NCBI GenBank assembly: GCA_019247305.1
Contig: JAFAPC010000191.1
Location: 1-64,000 of the forward strand
DNA: 64,000 bases
Direction of reading: 5' to 3'
DNA from: Pseudonocardiales bacterium
Lineage (GTDB): Bacteria; Actinomycetota; Actinomycetes; Mycobacteriales; Pseudonocardiaceae
The notes under the pieces were generated by a model. That model saw only the letters and a list, made by a program, of their open reading frames with translations, was not told the DNA's origin and did not search any database. This document shows, in pieces, positions 39,539-49,800 of the stretch (positions are counted from its first letter, which is position 1; every line of letters begins with the position of its first letter). Position numbers and translations under genes: made by a program.

Positions 39539-40083
39539 CTGCTTCCGGCGGTGGTCGTGCGGGGGAGGCGGTGCTTGCGGGCCAACGTCGTGTCCGGCCG
39601 ACACCGACCACACGGTGTGAAACCCAACTCTCTGGCTTCTCGTACCGGCAACCGCTCGGCTCGAGCGCGGTCGGGCCACCTACAGCGAGGGAGGTGGTAG
39701 CGCGGGTGTTCGTCCACCACCAGCACCTCGTCCATCAGCTCGTAGATCACCAGCAGATCTGCGGCATCGGTGTCCTCCTCAGCAGGCTCTGTCTCACCGA
39801 GTTGGGCCTCACCAAGATGGGCCTCACCGGGCTGGGCGTCCTGCTCAGCGGACGCCCAGCCCGGCACAGCCTCTGGGGACGGAACTTCGGGCGGGTCCTG
39901 GTGCTGCACCCAGGACCGCCGCCATCGCCGGAGGATCAGCGCTGCAGCCAGGGCACTCAGCGCGACCGATCCCCACGCCAGACCAGCATGACCAGTGCCG
40001 AGCGCCGTGATGAGCAATCCCACCGCTGCCAGCAGCAGTCCTACCGTGACCAACACGTCGAGCCGGTCAGCCGGCTTCGGCAC
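39535..40083 (-). CDS. membrane protein with C-terminal Cys-containing Ada-like motif
   Basis: Two TM segments then RYHLPRCRW...[24 protein letters not shown] start overlaps the divIVA end. Confidence 0.65.
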   Translation of the reverse strand: MPKPADRLDVLVTVGLLLAAVGLLITALGTGHAGLAWGSVALSALAAALILRRWRRSWVQHQDPPEVPSPEAVPGWASAEQDAQPGEAHLGEAQLGETEPAEEDTDAADLLVIYELMDEVLVVDEHPRYHLPRCRWPDRARAERLPVREARELGFTPCGRCRPDTTLARKHRLPRTTTAGSS

Positions 40084-40852
40084 GTGCGCCGAACCCGGAG
40101 GTGACAAAGCTCTGGGTGCGCACCGCGTCGGCTGGCGCAGCAGATCCGCGCCCATCAAGTTCCCGGAGCTGGGACTCCAGGTAGGTCTTCAAGCGAGTGC
40201 GGTACTCACGCTCGAACGTGCGCAGCTCGTCGATCTTCTTCTCTAGGATGTTCTTCTCGTGGCTGATCGAACCAATGATCTCGGTGTGCTTGCGCGCCGC
40301 CTCGCGCTCCAACGCGGCGGCCTTCTCCCGGGACTGCCGGTCCAGGGCTTCAGCTCGGGTGCGAGCGTCATTGAGCATGGTCTCGGCTCGGCCTCTGGCC
40401 TCGTTGACCATACCGTCGGCCTTGGCCCTGGCGTCGGAAAGCAGCTGCTCAGACTTGGTTCGGGCTTCGCCCAACATCCCGTCCGCCTCGGCTTTGGCCT
40501 CGCCGGTCAACCGGTCCGCCATCTCCTGGGCCAGACCCAGCACCTTGGCCGCTTGGACGTGATGGTCGCCACCGGAGGAGGTGTGTTCCATCATCGGCGG
40601 CACCGGGGCCATCATCGGCCGCGGCGGCTCCAGCGGGCGAAGGTTGCGTCCCGTATCGATCGGCGCTGTGCGCATCTGCTGATCGAGATGCGCAACGTGG
40701 TTGCGAAGATCGTTGTTTTCCTCGATCAACCGAGTCAGCTCGGACTCAACGAGGTCGAGGAAGGCGTCCACCTCGTCCTCGTTGTAGCCCCGCTTGCCGA
40801 TCGGCGGCTTACTGAACGCGACGTTGTGAACGTCGGCGGGGGTCAACGGCAT
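40067..40852 (-). CDS. wag31: DivIVA/Wag31 polar growth protein
   Basis: [39 protein letters not shown]. Confidence 0.95.
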   Translation of the reverse strand: MPLTPADVHNVAFSKPPIGKRGYNEDEVDAFLDLVESELTRLIEENNDLRNHVAHLDQQMRTAPIDTGRNLRPLEPPRPMMAPVPPMMEHTSSGGDHHVQAAKVLGLAQEMADRLTGEAKAEADGMLGEARTKSEQLLSDARAKADGMVNEARGRAETMLNDARTRAEALDRQSREKAAALEREAARKHTEIIGSISHEKNILEKKIDELRTFEREYRTRLKTYLESQLRELDGRGSAAPADAVRTQSFVTSGFGARAEAG

Positions 40853-40974
40853 TGGATCACCTCACGCACTCCTCGACGACTATGTACACGCTGGGGAACG
40901 TACATACTGCGGGACATCTTGGGGGGACATCCTGGGGCACGGGCCATCATGCGGGGGCCGCTAGGGTGTCATGG

Positions 40975-41250
40975 CTACACCACGCGCATCAGGATGAGCA
41001 CCAGGAACAACAAAATCATGATGGACAGGTCCAGCCCCACACCCCCGATACGGATGGGCTTGACCACCCGACGGAGCGCGCGGACCGGTGGGTCCGTCAT
41101 GGTATAGACCGACTCCAGGGCGATTGCCACCACCCCCACCGGTTGCCAGCTGCGGGCAAAGGTGCGCACCAGCTCAACGACGATACGTGCCGTGAGCAGC
41201 AACCAAAAGAAGAGAAGCAGGTCGTGAACGACCGCCCGGACCACATCCAC
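40975..41250 (-). CDS. YggT family membrane protein
   Basis: TDPPVRALRRVVKPIRIGGVGLDLSIMILLFLVLIL; between divIVA and sepF. Confidence 0.88.
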   Translation of the reverse strand: MDVVRAVVHDLLLFFWLLLTARIVVELVRTFARSWQPVGVVAIALESVYTMTDPPVRALRRVVKPIRIGGVGLDLSIMILLFLVLILMRVV

Positions 41251-41318
41251 AGCGACACTCTGCCATCGGCAGCGAGGCGGCGATGAACCGGGGTCCCTTG
41301 ACCGGGTTACGTCAGGGG

Positions 41319-42044
41319 TCAGCTGAACAAGTGACCTTCGGCGATCCGGCGCCGGTCTTCGGCAGAGACCTCGACGTTGGGCGGCGAGAGCAGGAAGACC
41401 TTGTTGGTGACCTTGTCGATCGAGCCCCGGAGCGCAAAGGCCAGACCAGCCGCGAAGTCGACGAGCCGCTTGGCGTCGCGGTCCTCCATTCCCGTCAGAT
41501 TCATGATCACTGGATTGCCCTCCCGGTAGCGTTCGCCGACAGGGCGGGCCTCGTTGTAGTTGTGCGGATGCAACGTGACGATGCGGGCCAGCGGGTGCGC
41601 GGCGTCGTCTCCGAGCAGGTCGTCGGCGAACGGGTCGGCTCGCAACACCGGCGGGACCCGGTGCGGGGCGACCGGTTGACGGACCGTGGACCTGGTGGTG
41701 GGGGCGGCCGTGTCGATGGCCAGCGAGCCCCGCACCGGAGTTTGCCCAGCGCAGGGGTCCGTCACGCGAGACTCGGCGGCTCGCGGCTCCCTGCTCCAAG
41801 AAGGCTCCCTGCTCCAGGAAGGCTCCCTGCTCCAGGAAGGCTCTGTGGTCCAGGACGGGTAGCGGGTAGAGTGCAGCCGCGGCGGCGCATGATGCCCGGT
41901 CGGGGTGGTCACGCCCTCGCCGTAGTCGTTCGACTCCGGGTGAGCCGAACGATGATCTGGGTGGTAGTCGGCGAACTCGGCTGCGTCGAACTCCTCGGCG
42001 GGGACCATGCCGAAGTACGCCTTCAGCCTGTGCAGCGCGCTCAT
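41319..42044 (-). CDS. sepF: cell division protein SepF
   Basis: MSALHRLKAYFGMV..; NPVIMNLTGMEDRDAKRLVDFAAGLAFALRGSIDKVTNKVFLLSPPNVEVS. Confidence 0.95.
   Translation of the reverse strand: MSALHRLKAYFGMVPAEEFDAAEFADYHPDHRSAHPESNDYGEGVTTPTGHHAPPRLHSTRYPSWTTEPSWSREPSWSREPSWSREPRAAESRVTDPCAGQTPVRGSLAIDTAAPTTRSTVRQPVAPHRVPPVLRADPFADDLLGDDAAHPLARIVTLHPHNYNEARPVGERYREGNPVIMNLTGMEDRDAKRLVDFAAGLAFALRGSIDKVTNKVFLLSPPNVEVSAEDRRRIAEGHLFS
41784..41850. repeat. 18-bp in-frame tandem repeat in the sepF linker
   Basis: GAAGGCTCCCTGCTCCAG-type units; protein EPSWSREPSWSREPSWSREP. Confidence 0.92.
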
Positions 42045-42123
42045 CGTCTCGCCTTCCTGTCCCGCCCGTCGACGTACCACCCGCCCAACCACGCTGGGGA
42101 AGGAGTCAGGCCGTGGGATACGG

Positions 42124-42876
42124 TCAAAATGAGGTTAACGGCCGATCGCCCAGGAGCGCGGTTCCGACACGCACGCAGGTCGCACCGTAGGTGATGGCCT
42201 GCTCGAGATCACCGCTCATCCCGGCGGAAAGCTCGACCGCGCCGGGGTGCGCCTGGCGCAGCCGCGCTGCGGCCGCACCGAGTTGGGCGAAGGCGGGTTC
42301 CGGATCGACCCCAAGCGGGGCGATCCCCATCACTCCCTCCAGCCGGAGCTGTGGGGCGGCGGCCACCCGATCGGCCAGCGCCGCAAGGTGGGGCAGCGGG
42401 CAGCCGCCCCGAGTGGGGTCGCCATCCAGGCTGGCCTGAACGAGCACGCCCAAGGCGTCGCGCCGGTGGCCGGCCTCCCGGGCGAGGCGGGCAGCCCGGT
42501 CTAGCGCATCGACCAGGCGGGCTGAGTCCACTGACTGCACCTGCACCGCCCATCGGGCCACCGATCGGGACTTGTTGCGCTGCACGTGACCGACCATGTG
42601 CCAGCGGACCCTCGCCGCCGGGCGCAGCGCGGCAACCTCGGCCACCTTGGCGGCAGCTTCGGAGTCTCGGGACTCCGCGGCGTCGAGCAGGCCGAGGTCA
42701 ACAAGCAGCGCCACGTCCGCGGCCGGGAAGGTCTTGGTGACCGGGAGCAGCCGCACCTGCGCGGGATCCCGGCCCGCCGCAGCGCACGCGGCGGCGATGC
42801 GGCCGCGAAGGCGCATCAGTGCCGCAGCCAGCTCATCGCGGCGGGCCGCAGCCAGCTCATCGCGGCAACCGTCCAC
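42124..42876 (-). CDS. YggS-family PLP-dependent protein
   Basis: VRLLPVTKTFPAADV, WHMVGHVQRNKSR, LSAGMSGDLEQAI. Confidence 0.92.
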   Translation of the reverse strand: MDGCRDELAAARRDELAAALMRLRGRIAAACAAAGRDPAQVRLLPVTKTFPAADVALLVDLGLLDAAESRDSEAAAKVAEVAALRPAARVRWHMVGHVQRNKSRSVARWAVQVQSVDSARLVDALDRAARLAREAGHRRDALGVLVQASLDGDPTRGGCPLPHLAALADRVAAAPQLRLEGVMGIAPLGVDPEPAFAQLGAAAARLRQAHPGAVELSAGMSGDLEQAITYGATCVRVGTALLGDRPLTSF

Positions 42877-42920
42877 GATCGAGTCCTCCGCCAGCCCCGG
42901 TACCCCTTCTCGCTAGGCTT

Positions 42921-43634
42921 TCAGGCTTCTATCCAGGTTAGTGCGGCAAGCCGGCCCGTGACTCCCTCGCGGCGGTAGCTGTACAGCGCGCGGTCCTCGA
43001 TCGTGCACCGTGGGTCGAGCTCCACCCGGGTCACGCCAGCGGCAGCAAGCTGGCCCCGAAGCCCGGCCCGCAAGTCCAGGCCCGGGGTGCCCCAGCGAGT
43101 GCGGCACGCGCTACCGGGCAGGCCAGCCTGGACGTCGGCCTGCATCGAGGCGGGTACCTCGTAGCACCGCCCGCACGCCGACGGTCCGAGCAGCACCTCC
43201 AGGCGCTCCAGGCGCGCGCCGAGCTGACGCATCGCCGCCAGCGCGGCGGGCAGCACCCCGGCCTGGGCCCCCACGCGCCCTGCGTGCACGGCGGCGACCA
43301 CCTTTCGCACCGGGTCAGCGAGCAGCACCGGCACGCAGTCGGCCACCAGGACCGCGACCGCGAGGCGGGGCTGGGCGGTGACTAACCCGTCGCTGGCCGG
43401 CACCGGCCGCGGCTGCGGACCGTCGATCACGGTCACCGCGGCGCCGTGCACCTGCTGCGTCCACACCAGGCGCTGGGTGGGCAGCCCGATAGCGGTGGCC
43501 AGCCGCTGCCGGTTGTCGGCCACTGCCTCGGGACGGTCGCCCACGTGCTCGCCGAGGTTGAAGGAGGCATACGGCGGCGCCGACACCCCGCCGTGTCGAG
43601 TGGTGACCATCCGCCGGATGCTGATGGTGCTCAC
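42921..43634 (-). CDS. pgeF: peptidoglycan editing factor PgeF (YfiH)
   Basis: [31 protein letters not shown]; between ftsZ and yggS. Confidence 0.9.
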   Translation of the reverse strand: MSTISIRRMVTTRHGGVSAPPYASFNLGEHVGDRPEAVADNRQRLATAIGLPTQRLVWTQQVHGAAVTVIDGPQPRPVPASDGLVTAQPRLAVAVLVADCVPVLLADPVRKVVAAVHAGRVGAQAGVLPAALAAMRQLGARLERLEVLLGPSACGRCYEVPASMQADVQAGLPGSACRTRWGTPGLDLRAGLRGQLAAAGVTRVELDPRCTIEDRALYSYRREGVTGRLAALTWIEA

Positions 43635-44872
43635 CGCTTCATGAACGGCGGAACGTCTACCTCGTCATCGTCGTCGAAGTCGTCGGTCACCGGGACCGCC
43701 CGCGCTGACACGCTGGTCGTCGACGGCGCGCCGCTGAGCCCGGGTGCGCCGGTGGCGGGCTGGCGTGCGGCAGACCGGGACGGAGCTGGGGCTGGGCACG
43801 CTGGGTCCGCCGCCGCGGCAGCGGCGGGCCTGGACGACCGGGGGGCCTGGCCCACCTGCCCGGCCTGAGCTGCGACCACCGTGCGCGCGGCCACCGGCGT
43901 CGGGTCCAGCTTCTTGTGCGCCGGCGCACCGGAGTCGAAACCAGCGGCTATCACCGTGACGCGCACCTCATCACCCAGCGAGTCGTCGATCACCGTGCCG
44001 AAGATGATGTTGGCTTCGGGATGGGCGGACTCCTGCACCAGTGAGGCGGCCTCGTTGATTTCGAACAGGCCCAGGTCGGACCCGCCGGCGATGGACAGCA
44101 GGACACCGCGGGCCCCCTCCATCGACGCTTCCAGTAACGGCGAGTTGATGGCCTTCGCGGCGGCCTGCACTGACCTGCCCTCCCCGCGGGCGGAGCCGAT
44201 GCCCATCAGGGCACTACCCGCCCCGGACATGACACTTTTCACGTCAGCGAAGTCCAGGTTGATCAGACCAGGGGTGGTGATGAGGTCGGTGATGCCCTGC
44301 ACGCCAGAGAGCAGCACGTCATCGGCGGAGCGGAAAGCGTCCATCAGGCTCACGTTGACGTCGCCGAGCTGCAGCAGCCGATCATTGGGGATGACGATCA
44401 GGGTGTCGCACTCGTTGCGCAGCTCAGCGATGCCGTCCTCGGCCTGAGTAGCTCGCCGCTTGCCCTCGAAGGTGAACGGCCTGGTGACCACGCCGATGGT
44501 GAGCGCACCCAGCTTGCGGGCAATGTTGGCCACCACGGGAGCGCCACCGGTGCCGGTCCCACCGCCCTCACCGGCGGTGACGAACACCATGTCGGCCCCC
44601 TTGAGCACCTCCTCGATCTCGTCCCGGTGGTCCTCGGCGGCCTGGCGGCCGACCTCCGGGTTCGCCCCTGCGCCGAGCCCGCGGGTGAGCTCGCGGCCGA
44701 TATCGAGTTTGACGTCGGCGTCCGACATGAGCAGCGCCTGGGCATCGGTGTTCACCGCGATGAACTCCACGCCATGGAGCCCGACCTCGATCATGCGGTT
44801 GACCGCATTGACGCCACCACCACCGATTCCCGCGACCTTGATCACGGCGAGGTAGTTGTGCGCGGGCATCAT
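43631..44872 (-). CDS. ftsZ: cell division protein FtsZ
   Basis: [33 protein letters not shown], tubulin signature. Confidence 0.97.
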   Translation of the reverse strand: MMPAHNYLAVIKVAGIGGGGVNAVNRMIEVGLHGVEFIAVNTDAQALLMSDADVKLDIGRELTRGLGAGANPEVGRQAAEDHRDEIEEVLKGADMVFVTAGEGGGTGTGGAPVVANIARKLGALTIGVVTRPFTFEGKRRATQAEDGIAELRNECDTLIVIPNDRLLQLGDVNVSLMDAFRSADDVLLSGVQGITDLITTPGLINLDFADVKSVMSGAGSALMGIGSARGEGRSVQAAAKAINSPLLEASMEGARGVLLSIAGGSDLGLFEINEAASLVQESAHPEANIIFGTVIDDSLGDEVRVTVIAAGFDSGAPAHKKLDPTPVAARTVVAAQAGQVGQAPRSSRPAAAAAADPACPAPAPSRSAARQPATGAPGLSGAPSTTSVSARAVPVTDDFDDDDEVDVPPFMKR

Positions 44873-45252
44873 CCGGTTACGCCTTTGCTGTCCCACTGTT
44901 CACTATCCCTCACAGTGCGGCCTTCCTCGTCACTGCCAGCACACCGCCGACGCCCGGACACTCCCGGTGCCCTCAGTGCCCGCAAACCTGACACAACCCT
45001 CAACCTCAGCTCAAGGATGAAAGTTATGTCAGCTTTTATTTCGGGGCGAGGGTAGACACCGCCACGAGGAGTATCCAGCAGGCACGCCGAGTGTATGCGG
45101 CGGCTGGCCGTGGCGCGGGCAGGGTCACGGCGGTCACCGTCATCTGGGGGATCACACCGAGCGTGAGGCGTGGTACATCTTTGCGGACACCAAGCACCAG
45201 ACGTGCTCAGTACTCACCGCCGCGCTGGGCCGATGCAGGTCAGGAGGGGATC

Positions 45253-46641
45253 TTGCCCACACCGAATAAGTACACATCAAATAAGCAGTTTCGGGAGGCG
45301 CGGGCGCGCACCGCGTCCCTCACCCACCCTAAGGAGGGCCTGTCCCGCCAGGAACTCGCCGAGCTGGTCAATGCCTGGATCTGGAAGCATCACCGCACGA
45401 CGGTAGACTTCGACCGAAACTATATCGGCAAAATCGAACAAGGTGTCATCCGCTGGCCGGGAACCATGTGCCGGGAAGCCTTCCGGGAGATCCTGAGTGT
45501 CTCCGACGATGCCGGGCTGGGATTCGTCAATGCCCGGGCCCGCCGCCAAGCCGTGACACTGGAGGAGGTGGACGAGGCGAGACGACAAAAATTCATCCAC
45601 ACCACCACCCTCGGCGGCGTCAGCCTCCTCCTGGCCGAACCGCGGGCAGTGCTGCCGGAGCGCAGCACACCCCGCCCGACCCCGCGTCGGATCGGGGCGA
45701 GCGACATCGCGCAGATCCACGACGCCACCCAGGCGTTCGACTCGCAGAGCCGCCTCTACGGGGGCGGGGCGATCCTGGAGGCCGCCCTGGGGCAGCTGCA
45801 CTGGGCAGCCGGCCTGCTGGAAGCCACCTGCCCGGAGCGGCTGCGCCTCCAGCTGCACGCCGCCGTCGGTGCCCTCGCCGAGACCGCCGCCTACATGGCC
45901 GTCGACGCCGGTACTCACGCCGAGGCCCACCAGATATTCAGCTTCGCCCTGGCCTGCGCCGAGCAAGCCACGGACTGGCCGCTGCGTGCCAAGGTCCTGT
46001 CGGCGATGGCGGCGCAGGCGGTCTTGACCGGGCAGCCCGATGAGGGCCTCACGCTGGCTGAGCAGGCTCTGGTCCGCGCTGACCGGCTCACCCCGGCTGG
46101 ACGGGCGATGCTGCATACCGACCGGGCCCTCGCGCTGACCGCGATGCGCCGAGTCCAAGAGACCCTGAGTGCGGTCGGCACTGCCGATGAGCACTTCGCG
46201 CACTTCGCCCCGGACAACGAGCCATCGTCTATGGCCTTCTACACCGATGCGCTCCATGCCCAGCTCACTGGGCGGCCTCTGGTCGACCTGGCGATCCTAG
46301 GCCGTGACCCCGGCGAGGCCACCACTCGACTCACCACGGCCGCCGCCGGGCACCTCAAGGGCCATACCCGCTCCCGAGCGCGCTGCCTGACCAAGCTTTC
46401 CAGTCTCACGATGGCCACGGGTGACCCGCGCCAGGCCGTCGCCATCGGGAACGAGGCCCTGGAGATCGCCGGCACCCTCCGCTCGCACTGCGCCACCGAG
46501 GAGCTGCGGGAGCTATTCCGCCACGCCGCCGCGCACCAGGATCTGGAGGAGGTCGCCGACCTGCGGCACCGAATCCGCACCCTGGTCTGCACCGACAACC
46601 CCGGCAACCCTCCCCTCGATCCTCCCGTGACCCAGGCGTGA
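45253..46641 (+). CDS. XRE-type regulator with TPR-like region
   Basis: LSRQELAELVNAWIWKHHRTTVDFDRNYIGKIEQGVIRWPG; TTG start at 45253 after AGGAGGGG. Confidence 0.75.
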   Translation: MPTPNKYTSNKQFREARARTASLTHPKEGLSRQELAELVNAWIWKHHRTTVDFDRNYIGKIEQGVIRWPGTMCREAFREILSVSDDAGLGFVNARARRQAVTLEEVDEARRQKFIHTTTLGGVSLLLAEPRAVLPERSTPRPTPRRIGASDIAQIHDATQAFDSQSRLYGGGAILEAALGQLHWAAGLLEATCPERLRLQLHAAVGALAETAAYMAVDAGTHAEAHQIFSFALACAEQATDWPLRAKVLSAMAAQAVLTGQPDEGLTLAEQALVRADRLTPAGRAMLHTDRALALTAMRRVQETLSAVGTADEHFAHFAPDNEPSSMAFYTDALHAQLTGRPLVDLAILGRDPGEATTRLTTAAAGHLKGHTRSRARCLTKLSSLTMATGDPRQAVAIGNEALEIAGTLRSHCATEELRELFRHAAAHQDLEEVADLRHRIRTLVCTDNPGNPPLDPPVTQA

Positions 46642-46856
46642 TCCCGCGCCTCCCCTGCTGTGTGTCCGCGGCGCGGTCCGTAACGGCGTCACCGACGTTG
46701 TAGGGCGCCGCTCGACGTCGGTCTAGTCGAGTTCACGGCAGCCGGCCGAGCCGGCGATGAGGCCGCGACGGGCCGCACCCGCTGAGTCAGCGTCGGATCG
46801 CGGGGGTGCCACGGCACCCAGCAGAGCCGATACTGGTGCCCGGGAGGTGACCGAAC

Positions 46857-49800
46857 GTGGCCACGAACGGTACCGCAGGCACCGCGGGCGAGCCGGCCGG
46901 GGCCGAGCTGCGCCGGCTGCGTGAGGCCCAGGGTTGGTCGTTGGCGGAGCTGGCTCGGCGGGCGCCGTTCAGCAAGAGCTATTTGAGCAAGCTCGAAACG
47001 GGGGTCAAGCGGATCACCCCGGATATCGCGCGGTGTCTTGATGAGGCCCTCGATGCCGACGGCGCGCTGGCCGCGCTCGTTCCCGCCCCGGAAAGCCCAG
47101 TACCGGCGGAGGAGGACCGTGAGCCGATCGGTGCCGAGGTCTGTCCGTATCCGGGGTTGGCCGCCTTTGGTCCCGATCAGGCCCGGTGGTTTTTCGGCCG
47201 GGACCGCCTGACCGCTCATCTGATCAGCCAGCTCGATGATCGCCTCGCTGGCGGTGGGCTCCTGGCGGTGGTGGCCCCCTCCGGGGCGGGCAAGTCCTCG
47301 CTGCTGGCCGCCGGGGTGATTCCGGCCCTGGCCCGGGGGGCCTTGCCGGGCTCGCGGACCTGGCCGGTGGTGGCCACCACCCCGGGTGCGCACCCGCTGA
47401 TCACCCTGGCCACTGGGGTGGCCGAGCGGACCGGGGCCGATCCGGCGGCGGCCGAGGCCGCCGGCGATCCGGAGCGGTTCGTCGCGTTCCTGGCCGAGGT
47501 GGCAGCCGCCAGTGCCGGGAAACAGCGGGACACCGCGAACTCAGCCTGGATCGTGCTGCTGGTTGATCAGTTCGAGGAGATCTTCACCGAGTGCCGGATC
47601 GAAGCCGAACGCCAGGCGTTCATCGGTGCATTATGTGCCGCGGCGCACCAGGAGGTGGCGCTGGTCGTGCTCGGGGTGCGCGCGGATTTTTACGGCTCGT
47701 GCCTGGCGTATCCGGGGCTGCTGAGCGCGTTGCAGACCCCGGTGGCGGTGGGACCGATGAGCGCCGAGCAGCTGCGTGCAATCATCACCTGCCCCGCTCA
47801 GACCGAAGGTCTGGATCTGGAGCCGGGGCTGGTGGAGCTGCTGCTGCGAGATCTGGGCCTGCCCCAGGACGCCACGCCCGCGGGCTACGATCCCAGTGCG
47901 TTGCCCCTGCTGGCCCATGCGCTGCGCGCGACGTGGCAGCAACGCGACGGCCAGACGTTGACGGTAGCCGGTTATCAGCGCACCGGCGGGATCAGCCAGG
48001 CGTTGGCCACCACCGCCGAACGCGCCTATACCCGGCTGGGCGCGGCGCAGCGGCGGATCGTCCGGCAGGTCCTGCTGCGTCTGATCAACATCAGTGACCA
48101 AGGCGCCAGTGCAGATACCCGCCGCCGGCTGCCTCGGACCCGGCTGGTTGAGGCCGTGCCGCTGCCCGGGTCTGCCTCAGCGGTCGAGGCGGTGCTGGAG
48201 GTCTTTGGCCGGGCGAGGCTGCTCACCCTCGACACCACCAGCGTGGAGATCACTCACGAGGCCTTGCTGCGTGCCTGGCCCCGGCTGCGCCACTGGATCG
48301 ACACCGACCGCGCGGGCAACCTGATCCGCCAGGAACTCGACCACGCCGCCGCCGAGTGGGACCTGGAGGGCCGCGACACCGCAGGACTGTACCGGGGAAA
48401 CCGCCTGGAAGCAGCCCGCACCTGGGCCAGCTCTCATGCACAAGACGGCGAGCTGAGCCCCATCGCGTCCGTCTTTCTCGGCGCGTCCACCCAGCATGAA
48501 CGCCACGCCGCGACGCTGCGTCGCCTGGTGCCCGTCGTGCTGTCCGTGCTGGTTTTCCTCGCTTCCGGGGCTGCGGCCATCGCCCTTCATCAAAGCGCCG
48601 CCGCCCAGGGAGAACGCGATAACGCCGTCTTCAACCAGATCACCGCGCAAGCGGACCGCCTGCGCGGTACCGATGCGTCCCGGGCGGCGCAGCTCGACCT
48701 CACCGCCTACCGGATGCGACCAACATCCGATCTCTACACGGCTCTGGTCGCTGACGCGAACGCCACCTTGTCGACCCCGCTGAGCGGTCACACCGACTCT
48801 GTCTTCTCGGTGGCCTTCAGCCCAGACGGACACACCCTGGCCAGCGCCAGCGGCGACCACACCGTGCGGCTATGGAACCTCACCGACCCAACCCACCCCA
48901 CCCCCCTGGGACCACCCCTAACCGGCCACACCAGCACCATCTACTCCGTAGCCTTCAGCCCGGACGGGCGCACCCTGGCCAGCGCCAGCGGCGACCAGAC
49001 CGTGCGGCTATGGAACATCACCCATCCGACCCACCCCCTGCCTCTGGGTCCACCCCTGAGCGGCCACACCAGCACCGTCTTCTCAGTGGCCTTCAGCCCG
49101 GACGGGCACACCCTGGCCAGCGCCAGCGGCGACCAGACCGTGCGGCTATGGAACATCACCGACCCAACCCACCCCACATCCCTGGGTTCACCCCTAACCG
49201 GCCACACCAGCACCGTCTACTCCGTAGCCTTCAGCCCAGACGGGCACACCCTGGCCAGCGCCAGCCGCGACCAGACCGTGCGGCTGTGGGACGTGGCCAC
49301 TCACCACCTGCTCGCCACCCTCACCGGCCACACCAACTGGGTCTACTCAGTGGTCTTCAGCCCTGATGGGCGGATCCTGGCCAGCGGCAGCATCGACCAA
49401 ACCGTGCGGCTATGGAATGTGACCGACCCGACCTACCCCACACCGCTGGATTCACCCTTGAAGGGCCACACCAGCGCTGTCGTCTCGCTGATCTTTAGCC
49501 CCGATGGGCGCACCCTGGCCAGCGGCAGCGAGGACCAAACGGTGCGGCTGTGGAACGTCACCGACCCAGCCCACCCCACTCCCCTGGGTGCACCCCTGAC
49601 CGGCCACACCAACTGGGTCTACTCGGTGGCCTTCAGCCCCGATGGGCGCATGGTGGCGAGCGGCAGTGGTGACCGGACGGTGCGATTGTGGAGCATTCCT
49701 TCTGCGCGCATCACCGGCCACACCGAGGCGGTCAACGCGGTGGCGTTCAGTCGTGATGGGCGCACGCTGGCCACCGGCAGCCTGGACCAGACCGTGCGGC

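Noticed and set aside
45277-46257. 326-aa minus-strand ORF
   Set aside because: Antisense to the XRE/TPR regulator, low-complexity composition.
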